NCBI RefSeq assembly: GCF_030734285.1
Contig: NZ_CP132294.1
Coordinates: 1,736,001 to 1,800,000, forward strand
Direction: 5' to 3'
Origin: Natronococcus sp. AD-5
Lineage (GTDB): Archaea; Halobacteriota; Halobacteria; Halobacteriales; Natrialbaceae
Length of the DNA stretch: 64,000 bases
Shown: in pieces, positions 36,209-46,262 of the stretch
Layout: each line of letters starts with the position of its first letter
Position numbering within the stretch: position 1 is the stretch's first letter
Program-made: the position numbers and the translations under genes
The notes under the pieces: model-generated
The model's input: the letters and a program-made list of their open reading frames with translations, nothing else
Told to the model about the DNA's origin: nothing
Databases searched by the model: none

Positions 36209-36757
36209 TCAGCGCCCGCGCGTCCGCTGTCGCCGACGCCGAGTCGAACGCTCCGACCGCCGGCCGCCGAATCCGACGACGATGAGCACCGCTGCGACCA
36301 CCAGCAGGACGACGGCGGCGACCGGTTGGCCGTCGGCCCCGACGGCGTAGACCGCGTACCCGGCCGTCCCGGACAGCAGGCCGACGAGGAGACTCGAGAC
36401 GACCTGCACCGCCTCGAGTCGGGTCGTCTCCGCCTCCCGGCCGAGCTGATCGCCGACGTCGATCGCGCCGTGGGCGACGTCCCAGGCGACGACCGTCGCG
36501 ATCGTTCCGACTACCGTAGGTTCGACCGCGTTCGTCTCGAGCCCGCCGGCGACGACGCCGAAGAAGAGCACGAGCCCGCCGGCGTCGACCGATCGGCCGT
36601 GGCCGCGGATCAGACCCGTGGCGAGGATCACGAGACCGAACGCGGCGAACGCGACTCCGCCGACGGAGCCGATCCCGGCGGCGACGACGGCGACGAACGC
36701 GGCCGCACCCGCAACGGCGCTGGAGCGAACTGCCGGACGACGGGTAATTTCGGTCAT
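36209..36757 (-). CDS. Membrane protein of the DUF58 operon (DUF7519-like)
   Basis: A 182-residue integral membrane protein with about six hydrophobic stretches and a basic C-terminal tail (RRSERSTRRRRQR). Its ATG overlaps the TGA of the DUF58 gene by 4 nt (36754-36757). Haloarchaeal operons with DUF58 and DUF4129 proteins often end in such a protein. Function unknown; context points to cell-surface or envelope biogenesis. Confidence 0.75.
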   Translation of the reverse strand: MTEITRRPAVRSSAVAGAAAFVAVVAAGIGSVGGVAFAAFGLVILATGLIRGHGRSVDAGGLVLFFGVVAGGLETNAVEPTVVGTIATVVAWDVAHGAIDVGDQLGREAETTRLEAVQVVSSLLVGLLSGTAGYAVYAVGADGQPVAAVVLLVVAAVLIVVGFGGRRSERSTRRRRQRTRGR

Positions 36758-38718
36758 CGGCGACCACCAGCGGCGTGGCGGGCGAACGCCTCGTCGATCG
36801 ACTCGTCGGCGGGCCAGTCGACGACCGGAACCCCCGCGCGCTGCAGGTCAAATCGCCGAACGCGGCGGGCGACGCGAGCCAGTCGTTCGCCGACGGTCTC
36901 GTCGGCCGTCGGGTCCGGACTCACGACGGTGACCGGGTGTCCGCGTGCGTCGAGTCGGCGAGCGAGGTCCGCCGACACGTAGTCGCAGAGCGGCGTGAGG
37001 AGGACGATCTGCGTCTCCGCCGAGAGCCGTCGTCTGAGCGCCCGCAGCTGCCAGAGCCACCGCCCCTCCTCGGTCGGCGGCGTCGCCGAGAACTGCGGAT
37101 GCGTCGCGAGCAGCTCCGAGAACTGAACCTCGTGGTGGCGGCCCGATGCGGGTGCGAGCCAGCACGACTCCGCTGCAGATTCGGCGTCGTCGTTCCAGCC
37201 GGCCGGGCCGATCCCGGCGAGTCCGACGGTGTCGCCCTCGGCGAGCAACGAGGCGCCGATCCGTCCCGCGGCGGCGACCGATCGATCGACGGCGTGGGGG
37301 GCGTCGGGCTCCGGGGCGAGGTACGCCGCCTGCCGCGCGTCGACCAGCACGACGACGCGCGCCGCCCGTTCCTCGTGGAACTCGAGCGTCGCGAGTTCGC
37401 CCGTCTTGGCGCGGCGATTCCAGTCGACCCGCGCGAGCGGATCGCTCTTGCGGTACTCCCGGACGGAGTGAAACGTCGTTCCCGAGCCGCCGTCGGCCGT
37501 CCGGAGCCGACCGGAGAACGAGGCCGCCGTCGCCCGCAGCGGGACGGGCGCCGCGATCGGTCGGAGCGTCGGCTCGCAGACGACGGTCGTCTCGCTGCCG
37601 ACCAGGTACTCGCGCTCGGCCGACCGCGAGAGGTCGCGCACGACCGCGAGCGCCGGGTCGAACTCGTGACTGCCGCGCCGGACGGCGACCGTGTACTCGA
37701 GCGCGACCGACTCGCCGGGTCGCAACGCGGTGCCGAGCCGGCTCGAACCGTCGGCGACCGCCATTCCCGAGGGCACGCCGTCGACGAACCGCAGGTCGGG
37801 GACGAACGCGTCGCGCTCGTTCGTGATCGTCACGGTGACGTCGATCTCGTCGCCGGGTTCCGGCTCGTCGTCGCTCAGTCGGCGCTCGACCGCCACCTCG
37901 AGTTCGGGCGGCTCGAGCGCGCGCGAAAAGGCGGCGTAGCCGACGCCGACGACGCCGGCGAGCACGACGGCGGGGGATTCGGAGACGACGCCGATACCGA
38001 CGGCGAACAGGGCGACGACGCCGATCCCGTACCAGTAGTCGGTCGGGCGCTCGCGGACTCGAGCGACGCCGTCGACGACTTTCGTCGTGGTTCGCGTCTT
38101 CCGATCGTCGTCGGTCCGCCCGTCGCCGCTCGGGTCGTACCGCGGCAGGGCCCGTCCGGTAGGGTCGTCGTCGTACCCGATCGCGGCGATGGCGGCGGCC
38201 GCGTGTCGGACCCCCGCGTGGAAGCGGCTCTCGCTGCCGGTGACGGCCGCGAGTCGCTCGCGAAGCGATCGCGGCGGCGCGTCGAGCGAGGGCGAGAGAA
38301 ACGCGGCCGCCGTCGGATCGTCGGTCCAGGACCCGGACTCGAGTTGCCGGACGGCTTCCTCCTCCGTGCGGCCGCCGAAGCGGGTGAGAACGGCGGTCGC
38401 CGCCGCCCGCAACCCCTCGGTCGTTCGCCGTCCGGTCGGCCTGTAGCTGCTGGTTTCGGCCGTGCGAAACGCGTCGATCGATTCGGCCGGCGACTCGCCG
38501 GGGGCGGGAACGGCGGTTCGGCGCTCGGGGTCCGGCGTGGGGGTACGGTTCGTGTGACCGCGGTCGAGCAGCGCTCGAATCGCGATCACGACCCCGGCGA
38601 GACCGGCGATGACGATGATCGACCGTGAGAGCCCGATGTCGAGCAAGCCGAACAGGGCCGCGACGCCGCCGAGGAACGCGGCCAGTCCCAGCGCGAGCAG
38701 CGCCGTTCGGAAGTTCAC
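36754..38718 (-). CDS. DUF58 protein with fused N-terminal membrane module (DUF7269-like)
   Basis: A 654-residue membrane protein in two parts. Residues 1-205 start with two close membrane helices and a linker, then a helical soluble part (YRPTGRRTTEGLRAAATAVL, GRTEEEAVRQLESG); in related haloarchaea I know this as a separate small protein. From about 225 a second helix pair leads to a beta-rich region (LEVAVERRLSDDEPEPGDEIDVTVT) and the DUF58 core FHSVREYRKSDPLARVDWNRRAK near 415-435, with a VWA-like fold (VVVLVDARQAAYL). Overlaps neighbours by 4 nt on both sides. DUF58 proteins usually work with a MoxR ATPase; none is in the window. Confidence 0.85.
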   Translation of the reverse strand: MNFRTALLALGLAAFLGGVAALFGLLDIGLSRSIIVIAGLAGVVIAIRALLDRGHTNRTPTPDPERRTAVPAPGESPAESIDAFRTAETSSYRPTGRRTTEGLRAAATAVLTRFGGRTEEEAVRQLESGSWTDDPTAAAFLSPSLDAPPRSLRERLAAVTGSESRFHAGVRHAAAAIAAIGYDDDPTGRALPRYDPSGDGRTDDDRKTRTTTKVVDGVARVRERPTDYWYGIGVVALFAVGIGVVSESPAVVLAGVVGVGYAAFSRALEPPELEVAVERRLSDDEPEPGDEIDVTVTITNERDAFVPDLRFVDGVPSGMAVADGSSRLGTALRPGESVALEYTVAVRRGSHEFDPALAVVRDLSRSAEREYLVGSETTVVCEPTLRPIAAPVPLRATAASFSGRLRTADGGSGTTFHSVREYRKSDPLARVDWNRRAKTGELATLEFHEERAARVVVLVDARQAAYLAPEPDAPHAVDRSVAAAGRIGASLLAEGDTVGLAGIGPAGWNDDAESAAESCWLAPASGRHHEVQFSELLATHPQFSATPPTEEGRWLWQLRALRRRLSAETQIVLLTPLCDYVSADLARRLDARGHPVTVVSPDPTADETVGERLARVARRVRRFDLQRAGVPVVDWPADESIDEAFARHAAGGRR

Positions 38719-39677
38719 GGCGAATCACCGCTGCGGGCGTTCGTCCGATCGGCTCCAGTATCGACCGACTCCCCTTCGTCGCGGGCGTACTCGGTCTCGA
38801 TCCGTCGGAGAACCGACGCCGCACGCTCCTCCATCGCCGACGTGGTCTCGACGTCGCCGTACCTGACGTCCTCGAACAGCCGCGTGAGTTCCTCGACGTG
38901 GTCGCGTCGCAGTCCGGCGTCGACGGCCGCGCCGGCGAACTCGCGCGGCGTACTCGACTCGGGGCGCTCGACCTCGAGCAGGGCCGTCATCTCCCGCCAG
39001 GCGCGGTACACCTCGTTGTCGACGGCCGCCCCCTCGTCGATCCGGTCGGCCGCGCGACCGGCGGCGGAGCCGACTGCGGCGGCGTCCGCCTCCGCTTCGG
39101 TCGGCGCAGCGGCGCCGGGTTCGGACGCCGTCCCGTCGCTCCCGCCGGACCCGCGCGAGAGAACCAGTCCGCCGACGAAGGCGGCGGTGATCAGCGCCAG
39201 GACGACGAGCAGCGGATCGGTGGGTACCGAACTGCCGTCGTCGCCTCCCGGTTCGTCGCCGCCCTCGGAAAACGCGGGCGATTCGTTGCCCGGTTCCTGG
39301 GGCGAGACGTTGGAAGATCCCACGAGGTCGCCCGCGTTGATGAGACCGTACACCAGGACGGCGGTGACGAGCGCGACGGATACCCCGATCGCGATCAGTT
39401 TCACCGCGTCTCGGCGGTTCGCCAGGAGGTACCAGACGACGACGATCGCGAGGAGGGCGATCACGGCGTAGACGAGGTACTCGAGGAAGGGCGGGATCTC
39501 GCCGCCTCCGGACGGCACGGCGGCCGGCGGCTGGCCGGCGCCGGAACCGCCGCCACCGCCGGTGCCGCCGGTGCCGGCGGTCTCGAGCGGGGAACGGACG
39601 GTCGCCGCCGCCAGCGCGATCGCGACGATGCCCGCGACGGCGGCGACGAGCCGGATGAAAGGTTCGTTGCGTGACAC
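38715..39677 (-). CDS. DUF4129-type membrane protein
   Basis: A 320-residue protein: one N-terminal helix, a Gly/Pro-rich linker, then three hydrophobic segments (about 66-85, 92-112, 155-175), an acidic linker and a soluble C-terminal DUF4129-like part (AVDNEVYRAWREMTALL, STPREFAGAAVDAGL, EELTRLFEDVRYGD). DUF4129 modules often occur with transglutaminase and DUF58 proteins. First gene of the three-gene overlapping operon; promoter lies in the 190 nt before tRNA-Ser. Confidence 0.8.
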   Translation of the reverse strand: MSRNEPFIRLVAAVAGIVAIALAAATVRSPLETAGTGGTGGGGGSGAGQPPAAVPSGGGEIPPFLEYLVYAVIALLAIVVVWYLLANRRDAVKLIAIGVSVALVTAVLVYGLINAGDLVGSSNVSPQEPGNESPAFSEGGDEPGGDDGSSVPTDPLLVVLALITAAFVGGLVLSRGSGGSDGTASEPGAAAPTEAEADAAAVGSAAGRAADRIDEGAAVDNEVYRAWREMTALLEVERPESSTPREFAGAAVDAGLRRDHVEELTRLFEDVRYGDVETTSAMEERAASVLRRIETEYARDEGESVDTGADRTNARSGDSP

Positions 39678-39869
39678 TCGTTACGGTCGGTATGAACGCG
39701 ACGGTAATAAGCGAGGGTCCTTCGCTTCCGCCTACCGACGACGCCCTCCTGTTGGGGTGATCTCCGTCGCCATTCGTTGCGCTTAAGTACCCATCGGCGA
39801 TAGATTTGAGTGCGATACGTGCAGGGGATGCGGTCCCCGAGTCCGGACGGGCGACGATAGAGAAACGGT

Positions 39870-39952
39870 GTCGTGGTAGCCAAGCGGCCCAAGGCGCATG
39901 GTTGCTAACCATGTGGCGTCAAGCCTCCGGGGTTCGAATCCCCGCCACGACG
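39870..39952 (+). tRNA. tRNA-Ser (anticodon GCT)
   Basis: Acceptor stem GTCGTGG (39870-39876) pairs with CCACGAC (39945-39951); discriminator G at 39952. Anticodon arm CATGG-TTGCTAA-CCATG reads GCT and decodes AGC/AGU. A long variable arm is followed by T arm CGGGG-TTCGAAT-CCCCG, the class II shape expected for Ser. CCA is not encoded. No intron. It lies 73 nt before rps13 on the same strand and could be processed from a common transcript. Confidence 0.96.
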
Positions 39953-40025
39953 TCGGATTCACTCGACCGGCACTTCAGCCGGTCGTCTTTGCAACGCGCG
40001 CACACCAGACACACATACATAACAC

Positions 40026-40541
40026 ATGAGCGAGGAAGAACCTCAAGAACAAGAGGACGAAGACCTTCAGTACTTCGTCCGCATCGGTCAAACCGACCTC
40101 GACGGGACGAAGTCCGTCGAGCGCTCGCTCTCGGAGATGAACGGGATCGGTCGACGGACCGCCCGGATCATCGCCAACGAAGCGGGCGTCGACCGAACGG
40201 CGACGTTCGGTCGACTCGACGACGACGTCATCGACGAGGTCGTCGAACTCGTAGAGAACTACGCTGACGAAGTCCCCGACTGGCTCAACAACCGCCAGCA
40301 CGACTTCTACACCGGAGAGACGACCCACGAGATCGGCAACGATCTCCAGTTGACCCGGCAGCACGACATCAACCGGATGAAGATGATCGACTCCTACAAG
40401 GGCGCTCGCCACAAGCGCGGCCAGAAGGTCCGCGGACAGCGCACCAAGTCCACCGGTCGTACGGAGGGCACCATCGGGGTCAACGTCGAAGAGATCCGCG
40501 AAGAAGCCGAAGAAGCCGCGGAAGAGGAGGGTGGTGAATAA
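40026..40541 (+). CDS. rps13: 30S ribosomal protein S13 (uS13)
   Basis: Small-subunit head protein contacting the P-site tRNA and the 50S subunit. 171 residues with an acidic N-terminal extension ([13 protein letters not shown]) and an acidic C-terminal tail of about 20 residues. The helix-two-turn-helix [17 protein letters not shown] and the basic [21 protein letters not shown] region identify it. The stop shares its last A with the ATG of rps4. First protein gene of the rps13-rps4-rps11-rpoD operon. Confidence 0.97.
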   Translation: MSEEEPQEQEDEDLQYFVRIGQTDLDGTKSVERSLSEMNGIGRRTARIIANEAGVDRTATFGRLDDDVIDEVVELVENYADEVPDWLNNRQHDFYTGETTHEIGNDLQLTRQHDINRMKMIDSYKGARHKRGQKVRGQRTKSTGRTEGTIGVNVEEIREEAEEAAEEEGGE

Positions 40542-41062
40542 TGCCGCTCGGCACTGACACCAAACAGTACGAGACGCCGAATCACCCCTACCAGGGAGAA
40601 CGCATCGCGAACGAGCACTCCTTGCTCGACCGCTACGGCCTCAGCAACAAGGAAGAGCTCTGGCGAGCGCAGTCCCAGCTTCGCTCCTACCGGCGCGAGG
40701 CCCGCGACCTGCTCGGTCAGGCCCAGGACGACGAGACCGTCATCCGACGCTCCGATGAGTTCCTCGGACGGCTCAAGCGCGTCGGCATCCTCGACGAGGC
40801 AGACGAACTCGGCGACGTGCTGTCGCTCGAGATCGAGGACGTTCTCGAGCGCCGTCTCCAAACGGTCGTCTACCGCAAGGGGCTCGCCAACACGACCCAG
40901 CAGGCCCGCCAGTTCATCACGCACGGGCACGTCGTGGTCGACGGCCAGCGCCACCGGATCCCGTCGTACGTCGTCGACGTCGACGAGGAGGATCTCGTCG
41001 ACTTCGAGGAGAACAGCCCGCTTGCGGACGAACTCCACCCGGAACGAGCGGAGGGTCAGTAA
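40541..41062 (+). CDS. rps4: 30S ribosomal protein S4 (uS4)
   Basis: Primary 16S rRNA-binding protein of 173 residues. S4 RNA-binding domain [20 protein letters not shown] and [21 protein letters not shown] are visible. Start A is shared with the S13 stop (TAATG), so translation is coupled. Confidence 0.97.
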   Translation: MPLGTDTKQYETPNHPYQGERIANEHSLLDRYGLSNKEELWRAQSQLRSYRREARDLLGQAQDDETVIRRSDEFLGRLKRVGILDEADELGDVLSLEIEDVLERRLQTVVYRKGLANTTQQARQFITHGHVVVDGQRHRIPSYVVDVDEEDLVDFEENSPLADELHPERAEGQ

Positions 41063-41063
41063 C

Positions 41064-41453
41064 ATGAGTCAGGACGACGACAAGTGGGGAATCGCCCACG
41101 TGCACGCATCGTTCAACAACACCGTCATGACCGTGACCGACCTCACGGGCGCGGAGACGATCGCCAAGTCCTCCGGCGGGACGGCGGTCAAGCAGAACCG
41201 CGACGAGGCGTCGCCGTACGCGGCCATGCAGATGGCCGAGTCCGTCGCCGAGGAGGTCAAGGCTGCCGGCATCACGGGTCTGCACGTTCGCGTGCGCGGC
41301 CCCGGCGGCAACCTTCAGAAGTCCCCCGGACCGGGCGCACAGGCGACCATCCGCGCGCTCGCTCGCTCGGGTATCGAGATCGGTCGCATCGAGGACGTTA
41401 CCCCGATCCCGCACGACGGATCGCGCGCACCGAAAGGGAAGGGCGGCTACTAA
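41064..41453 (+). CDS. rps11: 30S ribosomal protein S11 (uS11)
   Basis: Platform protein of 129 residues near the mRNA exit. Typical segments: [58 protein letters not shown] and the end [17 protein letters not shown]. The ATG at 41064 lies one base after the rps4 stop; longer open frames upstream overlap rps4 and are not coding. Confidence 0.97.
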   Translation: MSQDDDKWGIAHVHASFNNTVMTVTDLTGAETIAKSSGGTAVKQNRDEASPYAAMQMAESVAEEVKAAGITGLHVRVRGPGGNLQKSPGPGAQATIRALARSGIEIGRIEDVTPIPHDGSRAPKGKGGY

Positions 41454-41456
41454 CCC

Positions 41457-42206
41457 ATGAGTGAAGAGTACGACGTCGAGTTCGCCGAACGCGAGGATCG
41501 CGAGGCGCGGTTCCTCGTCCGCGGCGTGACGCCCGCGTTCGCTAACGGCATCCGTCGCGCGATGGTCGCCGACGTGCCGACGATGGCGATCGACACCGTC
41601 CGGTTCATCGAGAACTCGTCGGTCATGTTCGACGAGCAGCTCGCGCTCCGGCTCGGGCTCGTCCCGCTGACGACGCCCCCCGAAGGCGAGTTCGTCGAGG
41701 ACGATACCGTCACGCTCTCGATCGACGTCGAAGGACCAGCCACCGCCTACTCCGGCGATCTCGTCTCGAGCGACGAGCTCGTCCAGCCCGCGGACGAGAA
41801 CGTCCCGATCATCGACCTCAAGGACGGACAGCGTCTCGAGGCCGAGGCGGACGCCGTGATCGAGCGCGGGAAAAACCACGCGAAACACCAGGGCGGCGTC
41901 GCGGTCGGCTACCGACACCTCCAGCGCGTGGAGGTCGTCGACGACCTGCCGGAGTTCGAAGAGCAGGAGTCTCAGATCGTCCGCGGCGTGATCGAAGAGG
42001 ACGGCGAGCTCGTGTCGACGAGCGAGTTCGACCACGACCTCTCGAAGCGCTATCCGGGCAAGGAGGTCCGGGTCGAGGACGTTCCGAACGCCTTCGTCTT
42101 CCACGTGGAGACGGACGGCTCGTTCACGATCGAGGAACTGGTCACGCGGGCTGCCGACACGATCGAAGCGCGTGCGACCGAACTCGAAGAGGCAGTACAG
42201 CTTTAG
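41457..42206 (+). CDS. rpoD: DNA-directed RNA polymerase subunit D (Rpo3)
   Basis: Assembly-platform subunit equivalent to bacterial alpha and eukaryotic Rpb3; 249 residues. [28 protein letters not shown] is the dimerisation signature. The insertion that holds an Fe-S cluster in some archaea has no Cys here, and the protein contains none at all, so no cluster can form. Follows rps11 directly. Confidence 0.96.
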   Translation: MSEEYDVEFAEREDREARFLVRGVTPAFANGIRRAMVADVPTMAIDTVRFIENSSVMFDEQLALRLGLVPLTTPPEGEFVEDDTVTLSIDVEGPATAYSGDLVSSDELVQPADENVPIIDLKDGQRLEAEADAVIERGKNHAKHQGGVAVGYRHLQRVEVVDDLPEFEEQESQIVRGVIEEDGELVSTSEFDHDLSKRYPGKEVRVEDVPNAFVFHVETDGSFTIEELVTRAADTIEARATELEEAVQL

Positions 42207-42342
42207 CATAGTATGAACCGACGCCCCCGATCCTACGCCGCCGAAGCCGCCGTCGCCAGCGCCGTGTACAACGAGACTGGCGACGCTTCGGCAGTCGGAA
42301 TCGAAAGGGGTTTGAAGGGGCGACGGATAGACGGAAGTGCGA

Positions 42343-42427
42343 GCAGGGATAGCCAAGTCAGGCCAACGGCGCAGCGTTCAGGGCGCTGTCTCGTAGGAGT
42401 CCGCAGGTTCAAATCCTGCTCCCTGCA
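42343..42427 (+). tRNA. tRNA-Leu (anticodon CAG)
   Basis: Acceptor GCAGGGA (42343-42349) pairs with TCCCTGC (42420-42426), discriminator A. Anticodon arm CAGCG-TTCAGGG-CGCTG reads CAG, decoding CTG. Long variable arm, T arm GCAGG-TTCAAAT-CCTGC. Class II shape, no intron, CCA not encoded. It separates the rpoD operon from the rpl18e operon. Confidence 0.96.
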
Positions 42428-42586
42428 TCACTTCTCACCTGTCGATCAAAACCCGGTAACCGCTCGATCGCGGCGCAGTGGCGATCGACGCGCGAATCGT
42501 TTTGGTCGACGGGACGACGATTCCGATTCGACGATCGGCGAGACGATTCCGCGTCTCCCCGATTTTGCAGTACTTGGAGGATATCA

Positions 42587-42940
42587 ATGAGTAGCAAAAC
42601 GAACCCGAGGCTCAACGATCTCATCGCCGAGCTGAAGTCGACGTCCCGCGAGACGGACGCCGACATCTGGCGAGACGTTGCGGATCGACTCGAGAAGCCC
42701 CGTCGCACCCACGCTGAGGTGAACCTGGGCCGCATCGAGCGGTACGCACGCGAAGAAGAGACCGTCGTCGTTCCCGGCAAGGTGCTGGGATCCGGCGCAC
42801 TACAGAAGAACGTCACCGTCGCGGCCGTCGACTTCTCGTCCTCGGCCGAGACGAAGATCGAACAGGTCGGCGACACGGTACCGCTCGAGCAAGCGCTCGA
42901 AGAGAACCCAGAAGGATCCAACGTCCGGGTGATTCGATGA
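42587..42940 (+). CDS. rpl18e: 50S ribosomal protein L18e (eL18)
   Basis: 117 residues, normal archaeal size. [18 protein letters not shown] at the start and [25 protein letters not shown] in the middle are diagnostic. Its stop overlaps the ATG of rpl13 (ATGA, 42937-42940). First gene of the second ribosomal/RNAP unit. Confidence 0.97.
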   Translation: MSSKTNPRLNDLIAELKSTSRETDADIWRDVADRLEKPRRTHAEVNLGRIERYAREEETVVVPGKVLGSGALQKNVTVAAVDFSSSAETKIEQVGDTVPLEQALEENPEGSNVRVIR

Positions 42941-43383
42941 GTATCGCAGAGTTCGACGCGGACGTCGTCGTCGACGCCCGCGACTGTATTCTCGGTCGCG
43001 TCGCCAGCCAGGTCGCCCAGCGCGCCCTCGACGGCGAGCGCGTCGCGATCGTCAACGCCGAAGACGCCGTCATCACCGGCGACAAGGAAGACGTCTTCGG
43101 AACCTACCGCAAGCGGCTGCAGCTCGGCTCCGACAGCGGGCCGTACTACCCCCGCCGGCCGGACACGATCTTCAAGCGGTCCGTTCGCGGAATGCTGCCG
43201 TACAAGAAGGACCGCGGCCGCGAGGCGTTGGACAACGTCCGCGTCTACGTCGGCAACCCCTACGAGGACGACGACCGCGAGGCCGAAGTCCTCGAGGACA
43301 CGTCGCTGGATCGACTCTCGAACATTCGCTTCGTGCACCTGCACGAGGTCAGCGAACAGTTAGGTGCTAACGTCACATGGTAA
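42937..43383 (+). CDS. rpl13: 50S ribosomal protein L13 (uL13)
   Basis: 148 residues; early-assembly 23S rRNA-binding protein. [35 protein letters not shown] and [24 protein letters not shown] identify it. Overlaps both rpl18e (4 nt) and rps9 (7 nt), so the three are tightly coupled. Confidence 0.97.
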   Translation: MSIAEFDADVVVDARDCILGRVASQVAQRALDGERVAIVNAEDAVITGDKEDVFGTYRKRLQLGSDSGPYYPRRPDTIFKRSVRGMLPYKKDRGREALDNVRVYVGNPYEDDDREAEVLEDTSLDRLSNIRFVHLHEVSEQLGANVTW

Positions 43384-43775
43384 CGAACACGAGTGGCAAG
43401 AAAAAGACCGCCGTCGCCCGCGCGACCGTTCGCGAGGGCGAGGGCCGCGTTCGAATCAACTCGAAGCCGGTCGAACTGGTCGAGCCCGAGATGTCGCGTC
43501 TCAAGATGCTCGAGCCGTTTCGCATCGCTGGCGACGAACTCCGCAGCGAGATGGACATCGACGTGCGCATCGAAGGCGGCGGCATCAGCGGACAGGCGGA
43601 CGCCGTCCGCACCGCCATCGCGCGCGGCATCGTCCAGCACACGAACGACGCCGAACTCCGCGACGCCTACATGGAGTTCGACCGCTCGCTGCTGGTCAAC
43701 GACGTTCGCCAGTCCGAACCGAAGAAGTGGGGCGGCCCGGGCGCTCGGGCTCGCTACCAGAAGTCCTACCGCTAA
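43377..43775 (+). CDS. rps9: 30S ribosomal protein S9 (uS9)
   Basis: 132 residues; head protein whose C-terminal Arg touches the P-site t[26 protein letters not shown] at the start and the basic end [17 protein letters not shown] are typical. ATG 43377 lies inside the end of rpl13. Confidence 0.97.
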   Translation: MVTNTSGKKKTAVARATVREGEGRVRINSKPVELVEPEMSRLKMLEPFRIAGDELRSEMDIDVRIEGGGISGQADAVRTAIARGIVQHTNDAELRDAYMEFDRSLLVNDVRQSEPKKWGGPGARARYQKSYR

Positions 43776-43787
43776 GGTGATTCAATC

Positions 43788-43982
43788 ATGATGGTACCGG
43801 TCCGGTGTTTCACCTGTGGCAACGTCGTCGGCGAACACTGGGAGGAGTTCGACGAACGAGCCAACCAGGGCGACGAGGACCCGGAAGAAGTGCTCGACGA
43901 ACTCGGCGTCGACCGCTACTGCTGTCGGCGCATGCTCGTCAGCCACACCGACCTCGTCGACGTGGTCTCCCCCTATCAGTAA
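43788..43982 (+). CDS. rpoN: DNA-directed RNA polymerase subunit N (Rpo10)
   Basis: 64 residues; zinc-bundle subunit bridging RpoD/RpoL with the large subunits. Zinc ligands: C-x2-C in [10 protein letters not shown] and the adjacent Cys pair in DRYCCRRM. The start could be the first or second of two consecutive Met codons (43788 or 43791). Confidence 0.97.
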   Translation: MMVPVRCFTCGNVVGEHWEEFDERANQGDEDPEEVLDELGVDRYCCRRMLVSHTDLVDVVSPYQ

Positions 43983-43987
43983 CGACA

Positions 43988-44167
43988 ATGCAACAGGAAC
44001 GCCACAACAGATACGAGAAAGCACGCATCCTCGGCGCACGAGCGTTGCAGGTCTCCTACGGGGCGCCGGTGCTGGTCGAGACCGACCAGACCGAGCCGAT
44101 CCTGATCGCCGCGGAGGAGTACGACGCCGGCGTGTTGCCGTTCACCGTCAAACGAGGACCCAACTAA
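43988..44167 (+). CDS. rpoK: DNA-directed RNA polymerase subunit K (Rpo6)
   Basis: 59 residues; equivalent of bacterial omega and Rpb6, stabilising assembly. [24 protein letters not shown] is the family signature. ATG 43988 follows the rpoN stop by 5 nt, and the stop TAA shares its last A with the ATG of eno. Confidence 0.97.
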   Translation: MQQERHNRYEKARILGARALQVSYGAPVLVETDQTEPILIAAEEYDAGVLPFTVKRGPN

Positions 44168-45378
44168 TGACGCTCATCACAGACATCCGCCTCCGGCGGA
44201 TCCTCGACTCCCGCGGAAACCCGACGGTCGAAGCGGACGTCGTGACCGAAAGCGGCGGGTTCGGACGCGCCGCAGCGCCGAGCGGGGCGAGCACGGGCGA
44301 GTTCGAAGCGATCGAACTCCCCCCGGTCGAGGCGATCGCGGCGGCCCGCGAACACGCCGTCCCGCGCCTCGTCGGCGAAGCCTACGCCGGTAACCAGCGC
44401 GAGGTCGACTCGATCCTGCGCGCCGCGGACGGCACCGACGACTTCTCCGAGATCGGCGCGAACAGTGCGGTCGCGATCTCGATGGCCGCCGCGAAGGCGG
44501 GCGCCGACGTACTCGGCGCGCCGCTCTTCCAGCACCTCGGGGGCGCGTTCCGCGGCGAGAACTTCCCGATCCCGCTCGGAAACGTCGTCGGCGGCGGCGA
44601 ACACGCCGCCGACGCGACGGACATCCAGGAGTTCCTCGCCGCGCCCGTCGGCGCACCGAGCGTCGAGGACGCCGTCTTCGCCAACGCCGCCGTTCACGGC
44701 GCCGTCGCGGACCTGCTCGAGGAACGCGACCTCCCGTCAGGGAAGGGCGACGAGGGCGCGTGGGCGCCGTCGATCGACGACAGCGAGGCCTTCGAGATCG
44801 TCGACGAGGCCGTCTCGCGGGTCGAAGACGAGGTCGGCTTCTCGATCGGCTTCGGGCTGGACGTCGCGGCCGCGGAGATGTACGACGCCGAGTCGGAAAC
44901 CTACGGGTACGAGTCCGCCGGCGTCAGCCGCGACACCGACGAGCAGATCGAGTACATCGCCGATCTGGTCGACGAGTACGACCTGGTCTACGTCGAGGAT
45001 CCCCTCGACGAGAACGACTACGACGCGTTCGCCGACCTCACCGACGAGGTCGGCGACCGGACGCTCGTCTGTGGTGACGACCTGTTCGTCACGAACACCG
45101 ATCGTCTGACCGAGGGGATCGATCGCGGCGCGGCGAACAGCATCCTGATCAAGCCGAACCAGATCGGGACGCTGACCGACGCCTTCGACGCGATCGAACT
45201 CGCGACCGAGAACGGCTACAACTCGGTCATCTCCCACCGCTCGGGCGAAACCGAGGACGCGACGATCGCACACCTCGCCGTCGCGACCGACGCACCCTTC
45301 ATCAAGACGGGTGCCGTCGGCGGCGAGCGAACCGCCAAGCTCAACGAGCTCATCAGAATCGCAGACGACGCGACATGA
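44167..45378 (+). CDS. eno: Enolase
   Basis: Glycolytic enzyme converting 2-phosphoglycerate to phosphoenolpyruvate. 403 residues. [16 protein letters not shown] and [13 protein letters not shown]-type loop ([16 protein letters not shown]) at the start; metal ligands in [14 protein letters not shown] and [11 protein letters not shown]; catalytic Lys in [32 protein letters not shown] and [13 protein letters not shown] at the end. Embedded between rpoK and rps2 as in other haloarchaea; shares a base with rpoK and overlaps rps2 by 4 nt. Confidence 0.97.
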   Translation: MTLITDIRLRRILDSRGNPTVEADVVTESGGFGRAAAPSGASTGEFEAIELPPVEAIAAAREHAVPRLVGEAYAGNQREVDSILRAADGTDDFSEIGANSAVAISMAAAKAGADVLGAPLFQHLGGAFRGENFPIPLGNVVGGGEHAADATDIQEFLAAPVGAPSVEDAVFANAAVHGAVADLLEERDLPSGKGDEGAWAPSIDDSEAFEIVDEAVSRVEDEVGFSIGFGLDVAAAEMYDAESETYGYESAGVSRDTDEQIEYIADLVDEYDLVYVEDPLDENDYDAFADLTDEVGDRTLVCGDDLFVTNTDRLTEGIDRGAANSILIKPNQIGTLTDAFDAIELATENGYNSVISHRSGETEDATIAHLAVATDAPFIKTGAVGGERTAKLNELIRIADDAT

Positions 45379-46151
45379 CAGACAACGACGCAACCCAGGA
45401 CGGGCTCGACGCCGCCGAGGAGGAGATCGACGAGGAACCGGCCGAAGGGCCGGGCCCCGCCGCCGAGGAGGACGTCGAGCCAGTAGACGAACAGCCCGCC
45501 GACGCCGACGAGGCCGAGGCCGAAGCAGACGAGGGTCCCGCCCTCGACGACGACGTAATGTCAGACGAGGAAGCCGACCTGCTGATCCCAGTCGAGGATT
45601 ACCTCGGCGCCGGTGTCCACATCGGTACCCAGCAGAAGACCCAGGACATGGAGCGGTTCATCCACCGCGTCCGGACCGACGGCCTCTACGTCCTCGACGT
45701 CTCGAAGACGGACAACCGCATCCGGACGGCCGCGGACTTCCTCTCGAACTACGACCCGGAGCAGATCCTGGTCACCTCGAGTCGCCAGTACGGCCGGTTC
45801 CCGGCCGAGAAGTTCGCCGAAGCCGTGGGCGCTCGCGCCCGCACCGGCCGCTTCATCCCCGGCACGCTGACGAACCCCAAGTACGACGGCTACATCGAAC
45901 CCGACGTGGTCGTCGTCACCGACCCGATCGGCGACGCCCAGGCCGTCAAGGAGGCCATCACGGTCGGCATCCCGGTCATCGCGATGTGCGACTCGAACAA
46001 CCAGGTCAGTAACGTCGACCTCGTCGTCCCGACGAACAACAAGGGTCGCAAGGCCCTCTCGGTCGTCTACTGGCTGCTCGCCAACGAAGTCCTCGACCGC
46101 CGCGGCGCCGAGCCGTCCTATTCGCTCGAGGACTTCGAGAGCGTAGTCTAA
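45375..46151 (+). CDS. rps2: 30S ribosomal protein S2 (uS2)
   Basis: 258 residues. An acidic N-terminal extension of about 60 residues (Asp, Glu, Ala, Pro-rich) precedes the uS2 core, which starts near [29 protein letters not shown]. Core motifs [19 protein letters not shown] and [26 protein letters not shown] are complete. The extension is a haloarchaeal feature. Last gene of this ribosomal unit. Confidence 0.97.
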   Translation: MTDNDATQDGLDAAEEEIDEEPAEGPGPAAEEDVEPVDEQPADADEAEAEADEGPALDDDVMSDEEADLLIPVEDYLGAGVHIGTQQKTQDMERFIHRVRTDGLYVLDVSKTDNRIRTAADFLSNYDPEQILVTSSRQYGRFPAEKFAEAVGARARTGRFIPGTLTNPKYDGYIEPDVVVVTDPIGDAQAVKEAITVGIPVIAMCDSNNQVSNVDLVVPTNNKGRKALSVVYWLLANEVLDRRGAEPSYSLEDFESVV

Positions 46152-46262
46152 CCGGCGCTTTCGATCGACGCTGTTTTCTCTCGGCGTTCCCCTCGCAGTC
46201 GAGCGGACGCCCGCGCTCCGACGGAGCGACAGAGTTAGGTGGACGACGACGAACAGAACGGT

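Noticed and set aside
39861-39960. tRNA-Ser as an integrase attachment site
   Set aside because: No integrase, no repeat of the tRNA 3' end nearby, and both flanks are conserved housekeeping genes.
46152-46262. T-rich tract after rps2 as a terminator
   Set aside because: A short TTTTCTCTC run is compatible with archaeal termination, but similar pyrimidine runs are common here and nothing else supports it.
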